From positions 1,476,710 to 1,540,709 of the forward strand of contig NC_086386.1 in NCBI RefSeq assembly GCF_036588685.1: 64,000 bases of DNA. Reading direction: 5' to 3'. The notes under the pieces were generated by a model that saw only the letters and a program-made list of their open reading frames with translations, ran no database searches and was not told the DNA's origin. This DNA is from Mytilus trossulus. Taxonomy: Eukaryota > Mollusca > Bivalvia > Mytilida > Mytilidae. Shown piece by piece: positions 23,701 through 34,256 of this stretch. Both the position numbers and the translations under genes were made by a program. Each line of letters begins with the position of its first letter. The stretch's first letter is position 1.

Positions 23701-26700
23701 ATTGAGATAAAACAAAGTTCAACGTTTATACATCTTGTTAAAGTACAGCAAAATTGTTCTCCAAATTTCTCAAATTCTTCAAAACCATTGAATACCATTA
23801 GTAATAGCATAAGATAGTGTGGTAATGATGTTTGCAAACTTTCGTATATCCTGTAGAAATACTCATTTTAGCTTAAACAACTTTAACATGGATACAGTAG
23901 CTGGCTTATGACAGTAAAATATCCAGTGTCATCCAAGATACTTTCCATTAAATAGCAAAATACTTCAAAGGAAAATTTAAAACTGAAAGTCAGAAGTTCC
24001 CTTTATACACCTGTCTTCTGTCTTATAAGTTTGCTTGGTTTAAACAGATTGTTTTGTAATAAAAAAAAAATACAATTTTTTTTTTTTCGCCAAATGTGAT
24101 GCTATCCAAAATTTCTGGGGAGAACCTGAAAGGAGTAGGTCCGGTAAGAACTCATTTTGGCCTCAAATTTCAGTTTCATCTGCCGAAAGATTTTGACCAC
24201 TTTTTAAACACTTAAGGAGGCTCGAGGGTATCAAAATTTCAGAAAAAAATTAAACCTTTGTTTTTCATTACAAATTTTATTTGTTGCCTCTTGAAGTTGT
24301 TACTTTCTCATATGGTACAAAAATCATTCAAAACAATCAATTCGTGTTGGCCCCAGATGACTTTTAAAATGTATTCATCATTGAAAAAGTTCCAAATTAT
24401 CTCCCTTTGGTGGAAAAATGCCTTTTTTTGGCTTTAAAATTGAAATATCTTTTTCAACTCATCAGTGACCTATATTTTTTAATATAATTTCCATATAAGC
24501 TGGACTTAAACTAAATTATTGTAAAATTTGAGCGATTTCTGTAATAAACTTCTTTTTTTATTTCGATATTAACTTTATTTCTCCTATTACTTCAACAGAA
24601 AAAAAACACTTTTACAAAAATGTATGCTTCTTTCGAAGGCAGATTGTGAGCGCAAATGAACGGTGACCCCACTTTTTTATTTTATTTTTCTATTAACTAT
24701 AAGATAAAGTTCATTTATAGAAAAATATAGAGAAATCCTATATAAATGATTTAGACCGGCGAACCCCCTTAAGTGTCTATTTCACTTGATTCAATTAGTT
24801 TATGTGAACGATTTTGACTGATTACGTCTTTAAAAATGATCTGATTGAAGCTCAAATATGAAAAATCTCTCAAATATGCCCAAAAACGTCACTTTTCAGA
24901 TGTTTTTTGTCAATAATGAAAGTTGCCGCATCCATGTTTATCCACAACCTTTTATATATGTTATGTATTATCATAAAATACAACTTATGTTGCAATATAA
25001 AGGATGAACACGAATGCGGCCACTTTCGTTTTACACAGAAACCGTCTAAAATTTAACTAAAATGATAGAATTTTGAAGATTTCAGTAATTTAGCATGACT
25101 TAATGGTGCTAAAACCCGATATATGTGCATTGTTTTGTCAAAAACAGCCCATATTTATGTAGCAGAAGCACCCAACTGTCCAATAAGTAACTAAAAGTTT
25201 ACATTTTAACAATTTTGAAAAACTGTTATATTTGTGGGCCAAAAATGGGCCTTACCTGACCTACTCCTTTGCATGTGTACAATGGATACAGGAAAGTTGC
25301 AATTATTTGTTGCTATATATCTTAAACATTTACATATGACAATATACAAATATTTATAATTTGGATCTCATATAACTGTTCTTGCTTTTTGTCTAGCCTT
25401 CAACTTTAGTCGAAAAAGCGAGACTAAGCGATCCTACATTCCGTCGTCGTCTGTGTCGGCGGCGGCGTCAACAAATATTCACTCTGTGGTTAAAGTTTTT
25501 GAAAATTTAATAACTTTCTTAAACTATACTGGATTACTTCCAAACGTGGACAGAAGCTTGTTTATGATCATAAGATAGTATCTAGAAGTAAAGTTTGCAA
25601 AAACAAAATTCTATTTTTTCTGTCTTTTATTTATAAAATGGACTTAGTTTTTCTGCGGGGAAACATTACATTCACTCTGTGGTTAAAGTTTTTAAAATTT
25701 TAATAACTTTCTTTAACTATCCTGGGTTTGTACCTTACTTGGACAGAAGCTTGTTTATGATCATAAGATAGTATCCAGAAGTAAATTTTGTAAAAAAATA
25801 AATTATTTTTTTCTGTATTATACTTTTAAATGGACTTAGGTTTCTGCCAGGAAACAACACATTTACTCTGTGGTTATTTAAAAAAAAAATTAATGACTTT
25901 CTTAAATACTATTTTAAATTTGTATCAATCTTGGACAGAAGCTTGCTTATGATCAAAAGCTAGTATCTAGAAAGGAAATTTTGTTAATACTTGGTACCCG
26001 TGTATCTGTATTTTACTTATACTTAGTTTTTCTTCCAGTTAACATTACATACAATCTGCAGTTATAGTTTTATCCTGAAATTTTTACCAAACTTGAACAG
26101 AAGCTTCTTACAATCATGACAATCAAAAGATAGCATCAAGAGGAATATTTTTATTGATTGTTTTCCTCATTTTTGTTGAGCCTGGGAGTTACAGCAAAAT
26201 TAGGCGAGACACTGGGTTCCGCGGAACCCTTACAAATTTTTATAATTATGGCTACAAAGGAACTTTTTTTTTGTGATTGTCTGATTTATAATAGACATTT
26301 GTAATTTGTAGCCATTTTGTTTGGGAATTTTATTGAAGTTTGATGATTTTTACCTCACTAGTGTTGTTTAAATGTTATTTAATTGAAGTTTAACCATTTT
26401 GTTTATATTATTCAAAGTTCTGCTCTCATGTAAGTAAGTTTGTATATATACCTACCATCTCTATCTACAGAAGTTAGGACAACATAATCTAGTCCCCATG
26501 ACACTATAGCCTTGGCTGTGTTGACGGGCTCCATTGGATCTGGAGGGGGCGGACTCTTCGCTGTCTTTACAGAACAGAAACGACACCCTCTCGTACAGGT
26601 ATCTCCTAATACCTAATTTCAATAAAAGTATCATGAACAGAAGTATAAAATCAATATCTAACATAATGATCACTTAAAAATAAATAACCTACATAATCAC

Positions 26701-29700
26701 AAAAATTTGGTTGAGAAATAAAATTTACATGAAGTACTACTTTTTCAAAAGATATTTGAACAAACAAGGGTGAAAACTGATTGATACGTGAGCCTAAGAA
26801 ACATAATTTTTACAAGTTGGTATTGATTTTGAATTGCAAATACTTTCACAAATGAACTTTGTGTGTTTTGTATTTATGTAAGTTGTTTTTGTGATGATTT
26901 GAATTGATCTAATGAGCTTAGCCCTTTTCAACTGATTTTTATAATTTTCTTTTATGCTATGCTGTTACAACACTGTAATAGTTTATGTGGAGAGTGTCTG
27001 CTCCAAGTCAGGGGTCTTTTATTCAGTTGCTGTAGTTTGTTGCTGTGTATCATATATGTTTAAATATTGTTTTGTTCATAAATCAGACTGTTAGTTTACT
27101 TGTTTTTTTATCTTTTACATTTGTCATTTTTGAGTATTTTATACATGCAGCTTGCTATACAGTTTGGGTTTTGTTCATTGTCGATACCAGTATAGTATGA
27201 CATTTGGTCTCGGGTGGATAGTTGTCTCAATGCCAATCATATCAAATCTTATTTCATACAGGTGTCTCCTGATTTCCTTATTACACAGGTTTTTTTTTCT
27301 GGAAAAGCCTTGACATAGTGTACATAAAAACATTGTTTATATTGTTATCAGGTAATTAAATGAAATACTATTAAGTTATCAACAAATTTTGTTTGTTGCA
27401 GTAGAAAAAAATATGTAGTGTACCATTATAGTAGCAGTAGCAGTTCCATTATCACCGCCACCCCAACATTCACCTATATTGGGACACTTTGCTTCTTCAC
27501 AAACCTAAAATAAAACATCATTACATTAATTAGGTCATTGCTGGAACTTCAATATTACAAAATTCAAAGGAATTAATTAAGTTTCAAGAAAATATCAATA
27601 AGTTGTTTGACTATACCTAGACTTAATGATTAATATTAAAATTAATGCAATCTTAATTTTTTTTTAAATAGCTAAAATGTAGTCAAATCTTCAACTGACA
27701 TGTCTTGAGTGTCATGTGCAATTGCTGGAATTCACAAATGTTCCATAATACAATATAATTGAAAATAAAATAGCAGCTTCCCAAAATACACCATTAATGT
27801 AATAATGAGATATTATCTAAATCGAGCATTTAAAGAAATAACCTTCAGTTTGAGTGTTTTCATTTTATTATGTCTTGCTTAGGCCCAACAATTATTATTC
27901 CTGGAGATTCATAGAAGCGATTTTATTTTAAAGTCTATACATTCTTGTTTTGCATTGCCAATGCCGTTAGAATAGGAAAAACAGTACTGCACTAAGTTTA
28001 AGGTTACAAATATCGATTTTATCTTCAATAGATATATATGTAAAAGTGGGAACAAAACTATTTGCCAGAGAAAGATAAAAGATTAAAGAGTGTTTGATAC
28101 TTACAGTGTGTAAGTTTAGTTGTCTCAGGTCAGAGGTCAGTTTGTGGTAGTTTTTACCGATTGGTATCTTTGTTTTCAGCCATGGTGGTAATCGCAATCT
28201 GAAATTACAAGTTTGGGAATAATATAGAACTATTTTTTTTATTTCAGACACAAAAGTAGCATTAATTTGCTACATATGTAGTGGTAGTAATCTATTATTT
28301 ATAGCTAGCTATAAAACCAGGTTCAATCCACCATTTTCTACATTAGAAAATGCCTGTACCAAGTCAGGAATATGACAGTTGTTACCCATTCGTTTGATGT
28401 GTTTGGACTTTTGATTTTGCCTTTTGATTTTTGATTTTCCTTTTTGAATTTTCCTCGGAGTTCGGTATTTTTGTGTTTTTACTTTTTGCTTAATTTGTAC
28501 TCTTAGTGGATTCATATTGTTGATTTATTGATAATCATACCACAGCTCCTTATTTTAATATCAAGTTAAAACTAAATCAGTAATTCAATTTAGTTCTTTT
28601 TTTTTTTAATTTTCACTACATCTTATTTAAGAATTTAACATCAGCTTTCTTCAAGAGACAATTAAAGGTTTAATTCTGAACAAAACAATTCTATTATTGT
28701 TTTTATCTTTCCTTCTTCTATATTGATACATGTCATGTCTAACAGTAACAGAGTCAGACTTTCATATATAAATCTCCTGAAGTATAAATGACCCATAGTA
28801 TTTTTTACCGTTCTCCTTTTTTCCTTTTGATATTTTCTGGTTGTTCCTCTAGACTATTTTCTATAAACTCTCCCAAATCTGGACCATTGGCTATCTTGTC
28901 TTTTTTATCCTGAGTAAGGCTAGAATATTCTCTACTGTCAACAAGGGAATATTTCCCAACCTTTATATCACTATGGTTACGGAGATCACTACTTAAAACA
29001 GAGTACTGTCTATATGTCAAGTTTTTATTGTATTCTCTTATCTGAAATAAAAAGTAAACAATTATAATAAATTGTGTGTCTACAGTCCTTTACAATATTC
29101 TCTTTTTATGAAAAAAACAAAACATTAGTAATTTTGTCCATCTGATGAGTTAAGACTTTTTTCAAGCATGATTGAGCTGTTGGAAATTAGGAACATGAGG
29201 TCCAAATTATATACAGACAAACAAAACCTGGAGAGCATTTATATATTTTATGTGACAATGACAAGATGAGAACGGAATGAGCACTCTAATATCGGACATT
29301 TGTCTCGAACAGGATGTTTTAAAGTGGTATACTTGCAGTAGAAGTGTTGTTGGTTCATGGGGAGAACGTGATGGACGTAGTTATGTTGCTCTGAGATCAA
29401 AATAAAATATATATATCTCCAACTAGAATCGCACTTGGCTACGCTACAAGGAAGTGACCATTACCAGGACCTAACTGTGCTCTCGCTACATTTCTACTAT
29501 GACCTGATTACATCATAACTATACCACGATGGTTCTAAACATGTTCAAAGTTGGCCACAATCATCATGATCATGAAGACCACACCACAAACGTTCTACAA
29601 TCTACACAATGGCACTACCATGGTCAATATTTGCATATTTTTTTTAAGAGATCTTAGTGCAACCGGTGTGACTGCGGTATAAAGTAAAAGTGAAGTTGTC

Positions 29701-29954
29701 AATGATGGCAGCTCTTTTTCTTGTTCAGTTTCAGAATTACAGAAAACCATCAACATACTGATGTTTACTTTCCCGCAGCTACATTTTCAGTTTATAAACT
29801 TACATGGTATAAATGTTCAAAGAAGTGATATAACAAACCTATAAATGTATGACAAAATAATAAAGATTTTTCTGAATTTGCTTACAGCTATAAGTAGTGG
29901 TTTCTTTAGTCTTGATGCAATAGAAATGAAACCCGACTTTGTTTTGGTAGCCAT
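17709..29954 (-). CDS. LIAS: Lipoyl synthase, mitochondrial, 405 residues in 11 exons
   Basis: This radical-SAM enzyme inserts two sulfurs into octanoyl groups on lipoate-dependent proteins in mitochondria. Exons: 29886-29954 (ATG), 28809-29041, 28105-28198, 27424-27504, 26456-26612, 23509-23566, 21791-21919, 20044-20189, 19243-19313, 18588-18699, 17709-17776 (TAA); all borders are GT-AG and the phases agree. The auxiliary cluster motif CX4CX5C is Cys134, Cys139 and Cys145 ([13 protein letters not shown]); the radical-SAM motif CX3CX2C is Cys165, Cys169 and Cys172 (CTRGCRFC); the RSSY motif is at 378-381. Other family blocks are [56 protein letters not shown] and [13 protein letters not shown]. 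The N-terminus is basic and Ser-rich with few acidic residues, as expected for mitochondrial import. Human LIAS is 372 residues; the extra length is N-terminal. The intron before exon 7 holds copies of that exon's acceptor and first codons. The gene diverges from the TRMT9B-like gene. Confidence 0.97.
20750..21766. mobile_element. Harbinger-like non-autonomous DNA transposon, 1.0 kb
   Basis: The termini are inverted repeats of about 30 bp: GGCC..G.TTTTTTAATTTG then TTGGTTTACGGAT on the left, and the inverse (ATCCGTAAACCAACAAATTA...GGCC) on the right. TTA flanks both ends (20747-20749 and 21767-21769), a 3-bp target duplication typical of PIF/Harbinger. The inside has no transposase frame. It sits in the LIAS intron between exons 7 and 8. 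Confidence 0.8.
21920..23060 (-). repeat. About 75-bp array carrying the LIAS exon 7 splice acceptor and first codons, about 13 copies
   Basis: ACAAGTATGGAGGGCTGTCT occurs at about 21902 (the real exon) and then near 21978, 22032, 22112, 22188, 22263, 22337, 22411, 22486, 22561, 22635, 22697 and 22983. On the minus strand each unit reads TTTATGTTTCAG, then an acceptor-bounded stretch coding [16 protein letters not shown], then TTTACACTGTATATT. Units of 75 bp are in frame with each other. A minus-strand open frame at 22500-22682 reads through three units with the linker [10 protein letters not shown] 218-bp MITE interrupts the array at 22735. Confidence 0.9.
22735..22952. mobile_element. TA-flanked MITE (Tc1/mariner-like) inside the LIAS array
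   Basis: The ends are inverted repeats, CTGTAAACCAACTTATTTTC and GAAAATAAGTTGGTTTACAG, with TA on both sides. The inside is rich in TCGCG motifs and has no frame. It is inserted into the acceptor-bearing tandem array, so it is younger than at least part of that array. Confidence 0.85.
23114..23321. mobile_element. TA-flanked MITE, CTGTGGATTCATT family, copy 1
   Basis: The left end CTGTGGATTCATTATTA and the right end TAAATGAATCCACAG are inverted repeats flanked by TA. Internal CCACGAAA and TTTCGTG pairs extend the palindrome. A second, older copy is at 36290-36509. It lies in a LIAS intron. Confidence 0.8.
24128..25272. mobile_element. Outer inverted-repeat element containing a nested TTAA element
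   Basis: The left end is AAAGGAGTAGGTCCGGTAAG. The right end CTTACCTGACCTACTCCTTT is its near-perfect inverse. Between them, at 24216-24768, lies a second element with its own ends. I could not find a clear target duplication for the outer element, so its superfamily is open. It lies in the LIAS intron between exons 5 and 6. Confidence 0.7.
24216..24768. mobile_element. TTAA-type (piggyBac-like) MITE, copy 1
   Basis: The ends GGAGGCTCGAGGGTA and CCGGCGAACCCCC are imperfect inverted repeats, with TTAA at 24212-24215 and 24769-24772. TTAA duplication is the hallmark of piggyBac-like insertion (also used by Kolobok). There is no transposase frame. A copy of about the same length is at 31548-32105. 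Confidence 0.8.
25396..26225. repeat. Dispersed mollusc repeat with internal direct repeats
   Basis: It starts near AAAAAGCGAGACTAAGCGAT, has a CGTCGTCGTC/GGCGGCGGCG segment, and ends near GGGTTCCGCGGAACCCTTAC. Inside, CACTCTGTGGTTAAAGTTTT and GGACAGAAGCTTGTTTATGA recur about three times. This is a dispersed repeat type I know from mussel sequence. Non-coding, in a LIAS intron. Confidence 0.6.
28310..28500 (-). repeat. Dispersed repeat copy inside a LIAS intron
   Basis: ACCAAGTCAGGAATATGACA and GTTTGATGTGTTTGGACTTT mark it as an inverse copy of the repeat at 14120-14310. Related copies are at about 34560-34735 and 1640-1720. The short open frame across it is repeat-derived. Confidence 0.65.
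29160..29700. other. Unassigned segment of LIAS intron 1
   Basis: It is less AT-rich than its surroundings (for example CGCACTTGGCTACGCTACAA) and may be a decayed mobile element. I see no termini, conserved frame or RNA. Confidence 0.3.
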
Positions 29955-30229
29955 TTTAGGTCATTGACATTGAACTGTCAAATGTGTTATTAGTTTGTAA
30001 CTACACTTTGGGCATCATTGGGACAAAATCTTTAAACAGATCTGTCGGCACTCGATATAGAATGAGCTCAAAATAATTAATGACCCTAAAATTTACAGAA
30101 AAGAGAACGAAAGAAAAGTTACGCAACGTCCAACTTCCGGTTTTAATTATAATTTCCGGAACGTTGACGGTACGAGACAACAAAGCCAAGAAAGGATCAG
30201 AAAGATTGTAATTTGTCAGACAGTTTAAT
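29955..30229. promoter_or_regulatory. Bidirectional promoter and 5' untranslated exon, LIAS / TRMT9B-like
   Basis: LIAS starts leftward at 29954. On the plus strand a likely untranslated exon ends at 30229 with the donor AAT/GTAAGT, and the next exon on that strand is the TRMT9B-like start exon at 36539. Between them are two ETS-like sites, ACTTCCGGT at 30133 and TTTCCGGAA near 30153, with locally raised CG content (TACGCAACGTCC, ACGTTGACGGTACG). No TATA box is evident. ETS-driven head-to-head promoters are common for housekeeping genes; joint control is inference. Confidence 0.55.
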
Positions 30230-30715
30230 GTAAGTATTTATAACTAAATATTTTGATACAGCATCATTGATTAATGATGCAGGCATGTCCTGTTAAAGAG
30301 ATTGGCGTCCATATTAGAAGCTATTTCGGAATAAATATTCCCAAGGATTTATATGAAAGTAACTATTTTTAAAAACCAGTGCTTTACTATTTATCTTTAT
30401 ACACAGTTCTCAAAGAAGAGGTGGTTTAAAGGATCATAGGAATGCCCTTAACCGTCTGGCGTCGACTATGGTTAGCGGCAAATTGAGAGTGTAAAACAAT
30501 CCACCATGTTTCAGCAGAGGTCTCAAATAAATATCGCTACTGTTTATTTTTGGAAAAAAAATCAAAGTAATAAGCCAGTTGATTTTTTTTTGTCTGAAAG
30601 AAAGTGTACATGTTATTGTCATGCACTAAAAATTACCGTTAACATCATTTGTCAATATTCTTGATATTGTTTACCATAACATATTATAAATTTGTCATAA
30701 AGGTACCCCCATACA

Positions 30716-30882
30716 CCTTATCGCTATACATGTACCCGGCTAATTAGAGAATCTGTCCCACTTGAACTATTCACACCAATAATCACTTTTCCATTGTGGC
30801 GTCAGATTTTTGTATTATGACATCAAAATTTTAAGGGAACCTGTGTGATGTCCAGTTATGGCAGACAAATAGTGATAAGTAT
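30716..30882. mobile_element. CCTTATCGCTA inverted-repeat MITE, copy 1
   Basis: It begins CCTTATCGCTA and ends TAGTGATAAG, the near inverse. It shares CAATAATCACTTTTCCATTG and GGGAACCTGTGTGAT with a copy at 58899-59063. It lies in the first intron of the TRMT9B-like gene. Confidence 0.65.
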
Positions 30883-31224
30883 GGGTATTACGACCCTCAT
30901 TTAGTGAGATTCATGTTTTTTCCATCTGTTCTTGTTCTTGCACAGTTTGCCTGTTGTCCTTTAGTATCAGTTTGGTTTCTGGCTGATAAAATTTGTTTGA
31001 CTTGACCATATTGTCATATAGCAAATTAAATCTTCAAAATTGTCAATTGAAACCTTTCAGGAGTTATTGCCCTTGAACTTGTTGAAAAATGGGTCTCTCC
31101 CATGTTTGAAGACATCATAATAGATAAAAACTGTAATTGTTAAACACGTAAAGATCTGCTTATGAGTAAAAGTAAAAGTGGCCAAAATTGTCAACATATA
31201 TGAGTAATATCCCTGAGTAATGAT

Positions 31225-31510
31225 TTTTATGCCCAACCTACGATAGTAGAGGGGCATTATGTTTTCTGGTCTGTGCGTCCGTCTGTCCATCCGTCCATCT
31301 GTCCCGCCTCAGGTAAGAGTTTTTGGTCAAAGTAGTTTTTGATGAAGTTGAGGTCCAGACTTCAAACTTAATACATTTGTTGCCTATGATATGATCTTTC
31401 TAATTTTAATGCCAAATTAGAGATTTTACCCCAATTTCACGGTCCACTGAACATAGAAAATGATAATGCGAGTGGGGCATTCGTGTACTGAGGACACATT
31501 CTTGTTGACA
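31225..31510. repeat. Dispersed mollusc repeat, GTCCGTCTGTCC type
   Basis: It runs from CCCAACCTACGATAGTAGAG through GTGCGTCCGTCTGTCCATCC to GAGTGGGGCATTCGTGTACT. The repeat type is familiar from mussel non-coding DNA. No gene. Confidence 0.55.
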
Positions 31511-31547
31511 ATGTTAAGCATTATTGTCAAAAAACTATAGTGATTAA

Positions 31548-32105
31548 GGAGGCTCGAGGGTATAAAAAATTCAGAAAAAAGTTTAACATTTGATTTTCAT
31601 TACAAACTTTATTTGTTACCTTTTGTAGTTGTTACTTTATCATATGGTACAAAAATCATTCAAAACAATCAATTCGTGTTGACCCCAAATGACTTTTAAA
31701 ATGTATACATCATTGAAAAAGTTCCAAATTATCTCCCTTTGGTGTAAAAATGCCTGGTTTTTGCTTTAAAATTGAAATATCTTTTTTTACTCATCGGTGA
31801 CCTATATTTTTTAATATAACTTCCATATAAGCTGTACTTAAACTAAATTACTGTAGAATTTGAGCGATTTCTGTAATAAATTTCTTTTTTTATTTCGATA
31901 TTTAATACCTTTCATTTCTCCTATTACTTCAACAGAAAAAAACCACCTTTACAAAAATGTATGCTTCTTTCGAAGGCAGATTGTGAGTGCAAACGAACGG
32001 TGACCCCACTTTTTTATTTTATTTTTCTATTAACTATAAGATAAAGTTTATTTATAGAAAAATATAGAGAAATCCTATATAAATGATTTAGACCCGCGAA
32101 CCCCC
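31548..32105. mobile_element. TTAA-type (piggyBac-like) MITE, copy 2
   Basis: It is the second copy of the element at 24216-24768, with GGAGGCTCGAGGGTA at the left, CCCGCGAACCCCC at the right and TTAA on both sides (31544-31547 and 32106-32109). The two copies are very similar over about 550 bp, suggesting fairly recent activity. It lies in the first intron of the TRMT9B-like gene. Confidence 0.85.
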
Positions 32106-32259
32106 TTAAATAGAGAAAGTTTAAATAGCAAAAAAATATCAGAAAAATGAGATCTGTAATATTTTTTTACAATTCATTTGAACTTTAGTAGAAGGTTCTC
32201 TCATTGGCAAGCATGCATATCACACGTTTCTATTGTTATCGCTATTTTGTGCATTTTTT

Positions 32260-32500
32260 CTTTGATCTTTTTTAGTGATAATTTTCATATCATGCTACTC
32301 GCTTGAGATGGAAAAATTATCGCTAGAAACTAAGGACGCCACGTGCGTTGTTAACGAAATTGACATTGAAATTGACAACGTCGTCATAGGTAAAATAGCG
32401 ATAAACAGATTATCATTGGTCATCTCAACTCGATTGCTTTTCTCACTTTCGCTGTTCCAGCTCAAGCGAGAAAATCAATCTCGTTGAGATAATCAACGAT
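32260..32500. repeat. Repeat-like segment with inverted ATTATCG/CGATAAT pieces
   Basis: AAATTATCGCTAGAAACTAA, GAGATAATCAACGATAATC and TCATCTCAACTCGATTGC form several inverted matches. Overlapping open frames on both strands are a by-product. It is probably a decayed inverted-repeat element, not a gene. Confidence 0.4.
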
Positions 32501-33224
32501 AATCTATAATTATTAACATAATTAATTTCAATAAAAGTTTCATATATCAAAATGGGATATTTTAAGTACATGTAGTTGAGTGTCTCAGAAGTCTTTTCTT
32601 TATTAGAAGCATGACCACTTTTATGTAACATCTTACTTTATTTAATTCTACATGTTCTAGATAAGACCTTTATCATGATTTATACAAAATCAATAACTGT
32701 ACTTATACATATATGTGGAATAGATCAACTTTTATACCAAATAGACCAATTGGTATTTCAGAAATTGATACATGTATTTTGCTGTTGTTTTTTATTTGGT
32801 CGGGTTGTTGTCTCTTTGACACATTCCCCATTTCCATTCTCAATTTTATAAGTGTATTCATAAATTTCTTATAATTCTAGTTGTCACAATCATGTTAATG
32901 CCTTAAAAAACTTATTTAAGAAAAAAATTATTGCATGATTATTTGTTTATTGATTGAGAGATATCATAGTCACTTTGAAGTGTAAATATAGGGATATTGA
33001 ATGGTCATCTTATTAAGTTTTTTCACCATCATTAAAAATTTAACCTCATGAATATATATGAAACTAAGTTCTGTCTATTGAAGTGCTGGTCAAAAATCTT
33101 TATTTTCTGTTGCATAGATTTATATTCACAAACTAAATCATAGCAATATCATCAATATGTAACTACTGGTACATCAAAGCAGTGAGAGCAAAACTGACAG
33201 GGTCTTATCAATCATCATATATAT

Positions 33225-33352
33225 AGAATAATAGGTAGTTGAGTTTTTGATACTGACTATATCATGTGGAATATCTAGACGAGCCCGTTGGGGCAAGTTA
33301 AGATATTCGACATGATATAGTCAGTATCAAAAACTCAACTACCTATTATTCT
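33225..33352. repeat. 52-bp arm hairpin, near perfect
   Basis: The arms 33225-33276 and 33301-33352 are inverse copies with one mismatch. The left arm opens AGAATAATAGGTAGTTGAGT and the right arm closes with its inverse. The loop is 24 bases (AGACGAGCCCGTTGGGGCAA plus GTTA). It is in the long first intron of the TRMT9B-like gene, where the transcript would form a long stem. A similar structure is at 40544-40659. Confidence 0.9.
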
Positions 33353-33365
33353 GTTTATCGGTAAT

Positions 33366-33420
33366 TATGATGTCACGCAATGTTATGACGTCACGCAAGA
33401 TTATGACGTCACGCAATGTA
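33366..33420. promoter_or_regulatory. Three tandem CRE-like sites
   Basis: TGATGTCACGCAA, TGACGTCACGCAA and TGACGTCACGCAA repeat at 19- and 18-bp spacing directly after the hairpin. TGACGTCA is the palindromic CREB/ATF site. An inverted pair (GCCTAATATTTT / AAAATATTAGGC) follows at 33423-33476. The cluster may be an intronic enhancer or part of a palindromic mobile element. Confidence 0.5.
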
Positions 33421-34223
33421 TTGCCTAATATTTTCAGTGATACAGCCAGTTCCTTGATACTCAAAAATATTAGGCAGTATGATCAAAGGGAAAATATATG
33501 AATTACCGATATCTCCTGTCAAATATTCAGAAGAAGTGGAGGCTCTATAAATTTGGGAGTTGAAAAAAGCAATGTCATTTTTCTTTAGAAAATTTCTTTT
33601 TTTTCTTGTATCTCTAAATCTTTAACAGTAAGAGCAAAACTGTTGAAGGTTAGATTGATTAGCAGGTCATGATACATGAAATTTTCAGAAAATCACCCAT
33701 CAAAGTTAGAAGTAATTGTCCCTGATATGTCATCTTTTGAAAATTTCATATCTGTTGGTCATTACCTTAAAAACAGTCAATGACAGTAACAGTTAGAAAA
33801 CAAAAATTAGCCAAATGACTATTTTTTTCCGCAAATTGTAATAGATAAAAGATGACGAATTAACTTTGAAGAAATCCTATAATATTGTCCCTTTATCATG
33901 TTTATAGGAGTTTTATTGTGTTTGATAACTAAACATGAGACATCTACAGACAGTGTTTCAGATTTTAGTATAATTTTGCATTACAATTCAAGTAATACTA
34001 GTACTTAGTCTTAAGCTTAGGCCTATTGAAAACTGAAAAAATATATTTATATTAAATGTTTTATTAACAGAAATGTAATTATAGAATATCTTTAAAATTA
34101 GCATGATAAAACATATATACATATATAATGTAAAATCTCCATTCATCCAAAAACATTTTTATTAATCTTTAAAAATGACATATCAAATTTACAGATCATT
34201 AATTTTCATTTCAATTACTTTAT

Positions 34224-34256
34224 ATACATGATATACATGATATACATGATATAATA
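34224..34256. repeat. Short tandem repeat ATGATATACAT
   Basis: The unit ATACATGATAT is repeated about three times. Minor repeat in the first intron of the TRMT9B-like gene. Confidence 0.6.

Noticed and set aside
32275..32631. Frames of 62-70 codons on both strands
   Set aside because: They overlap inverted ATTATCG-type repeat pieces; no exon borders or family resemblance.
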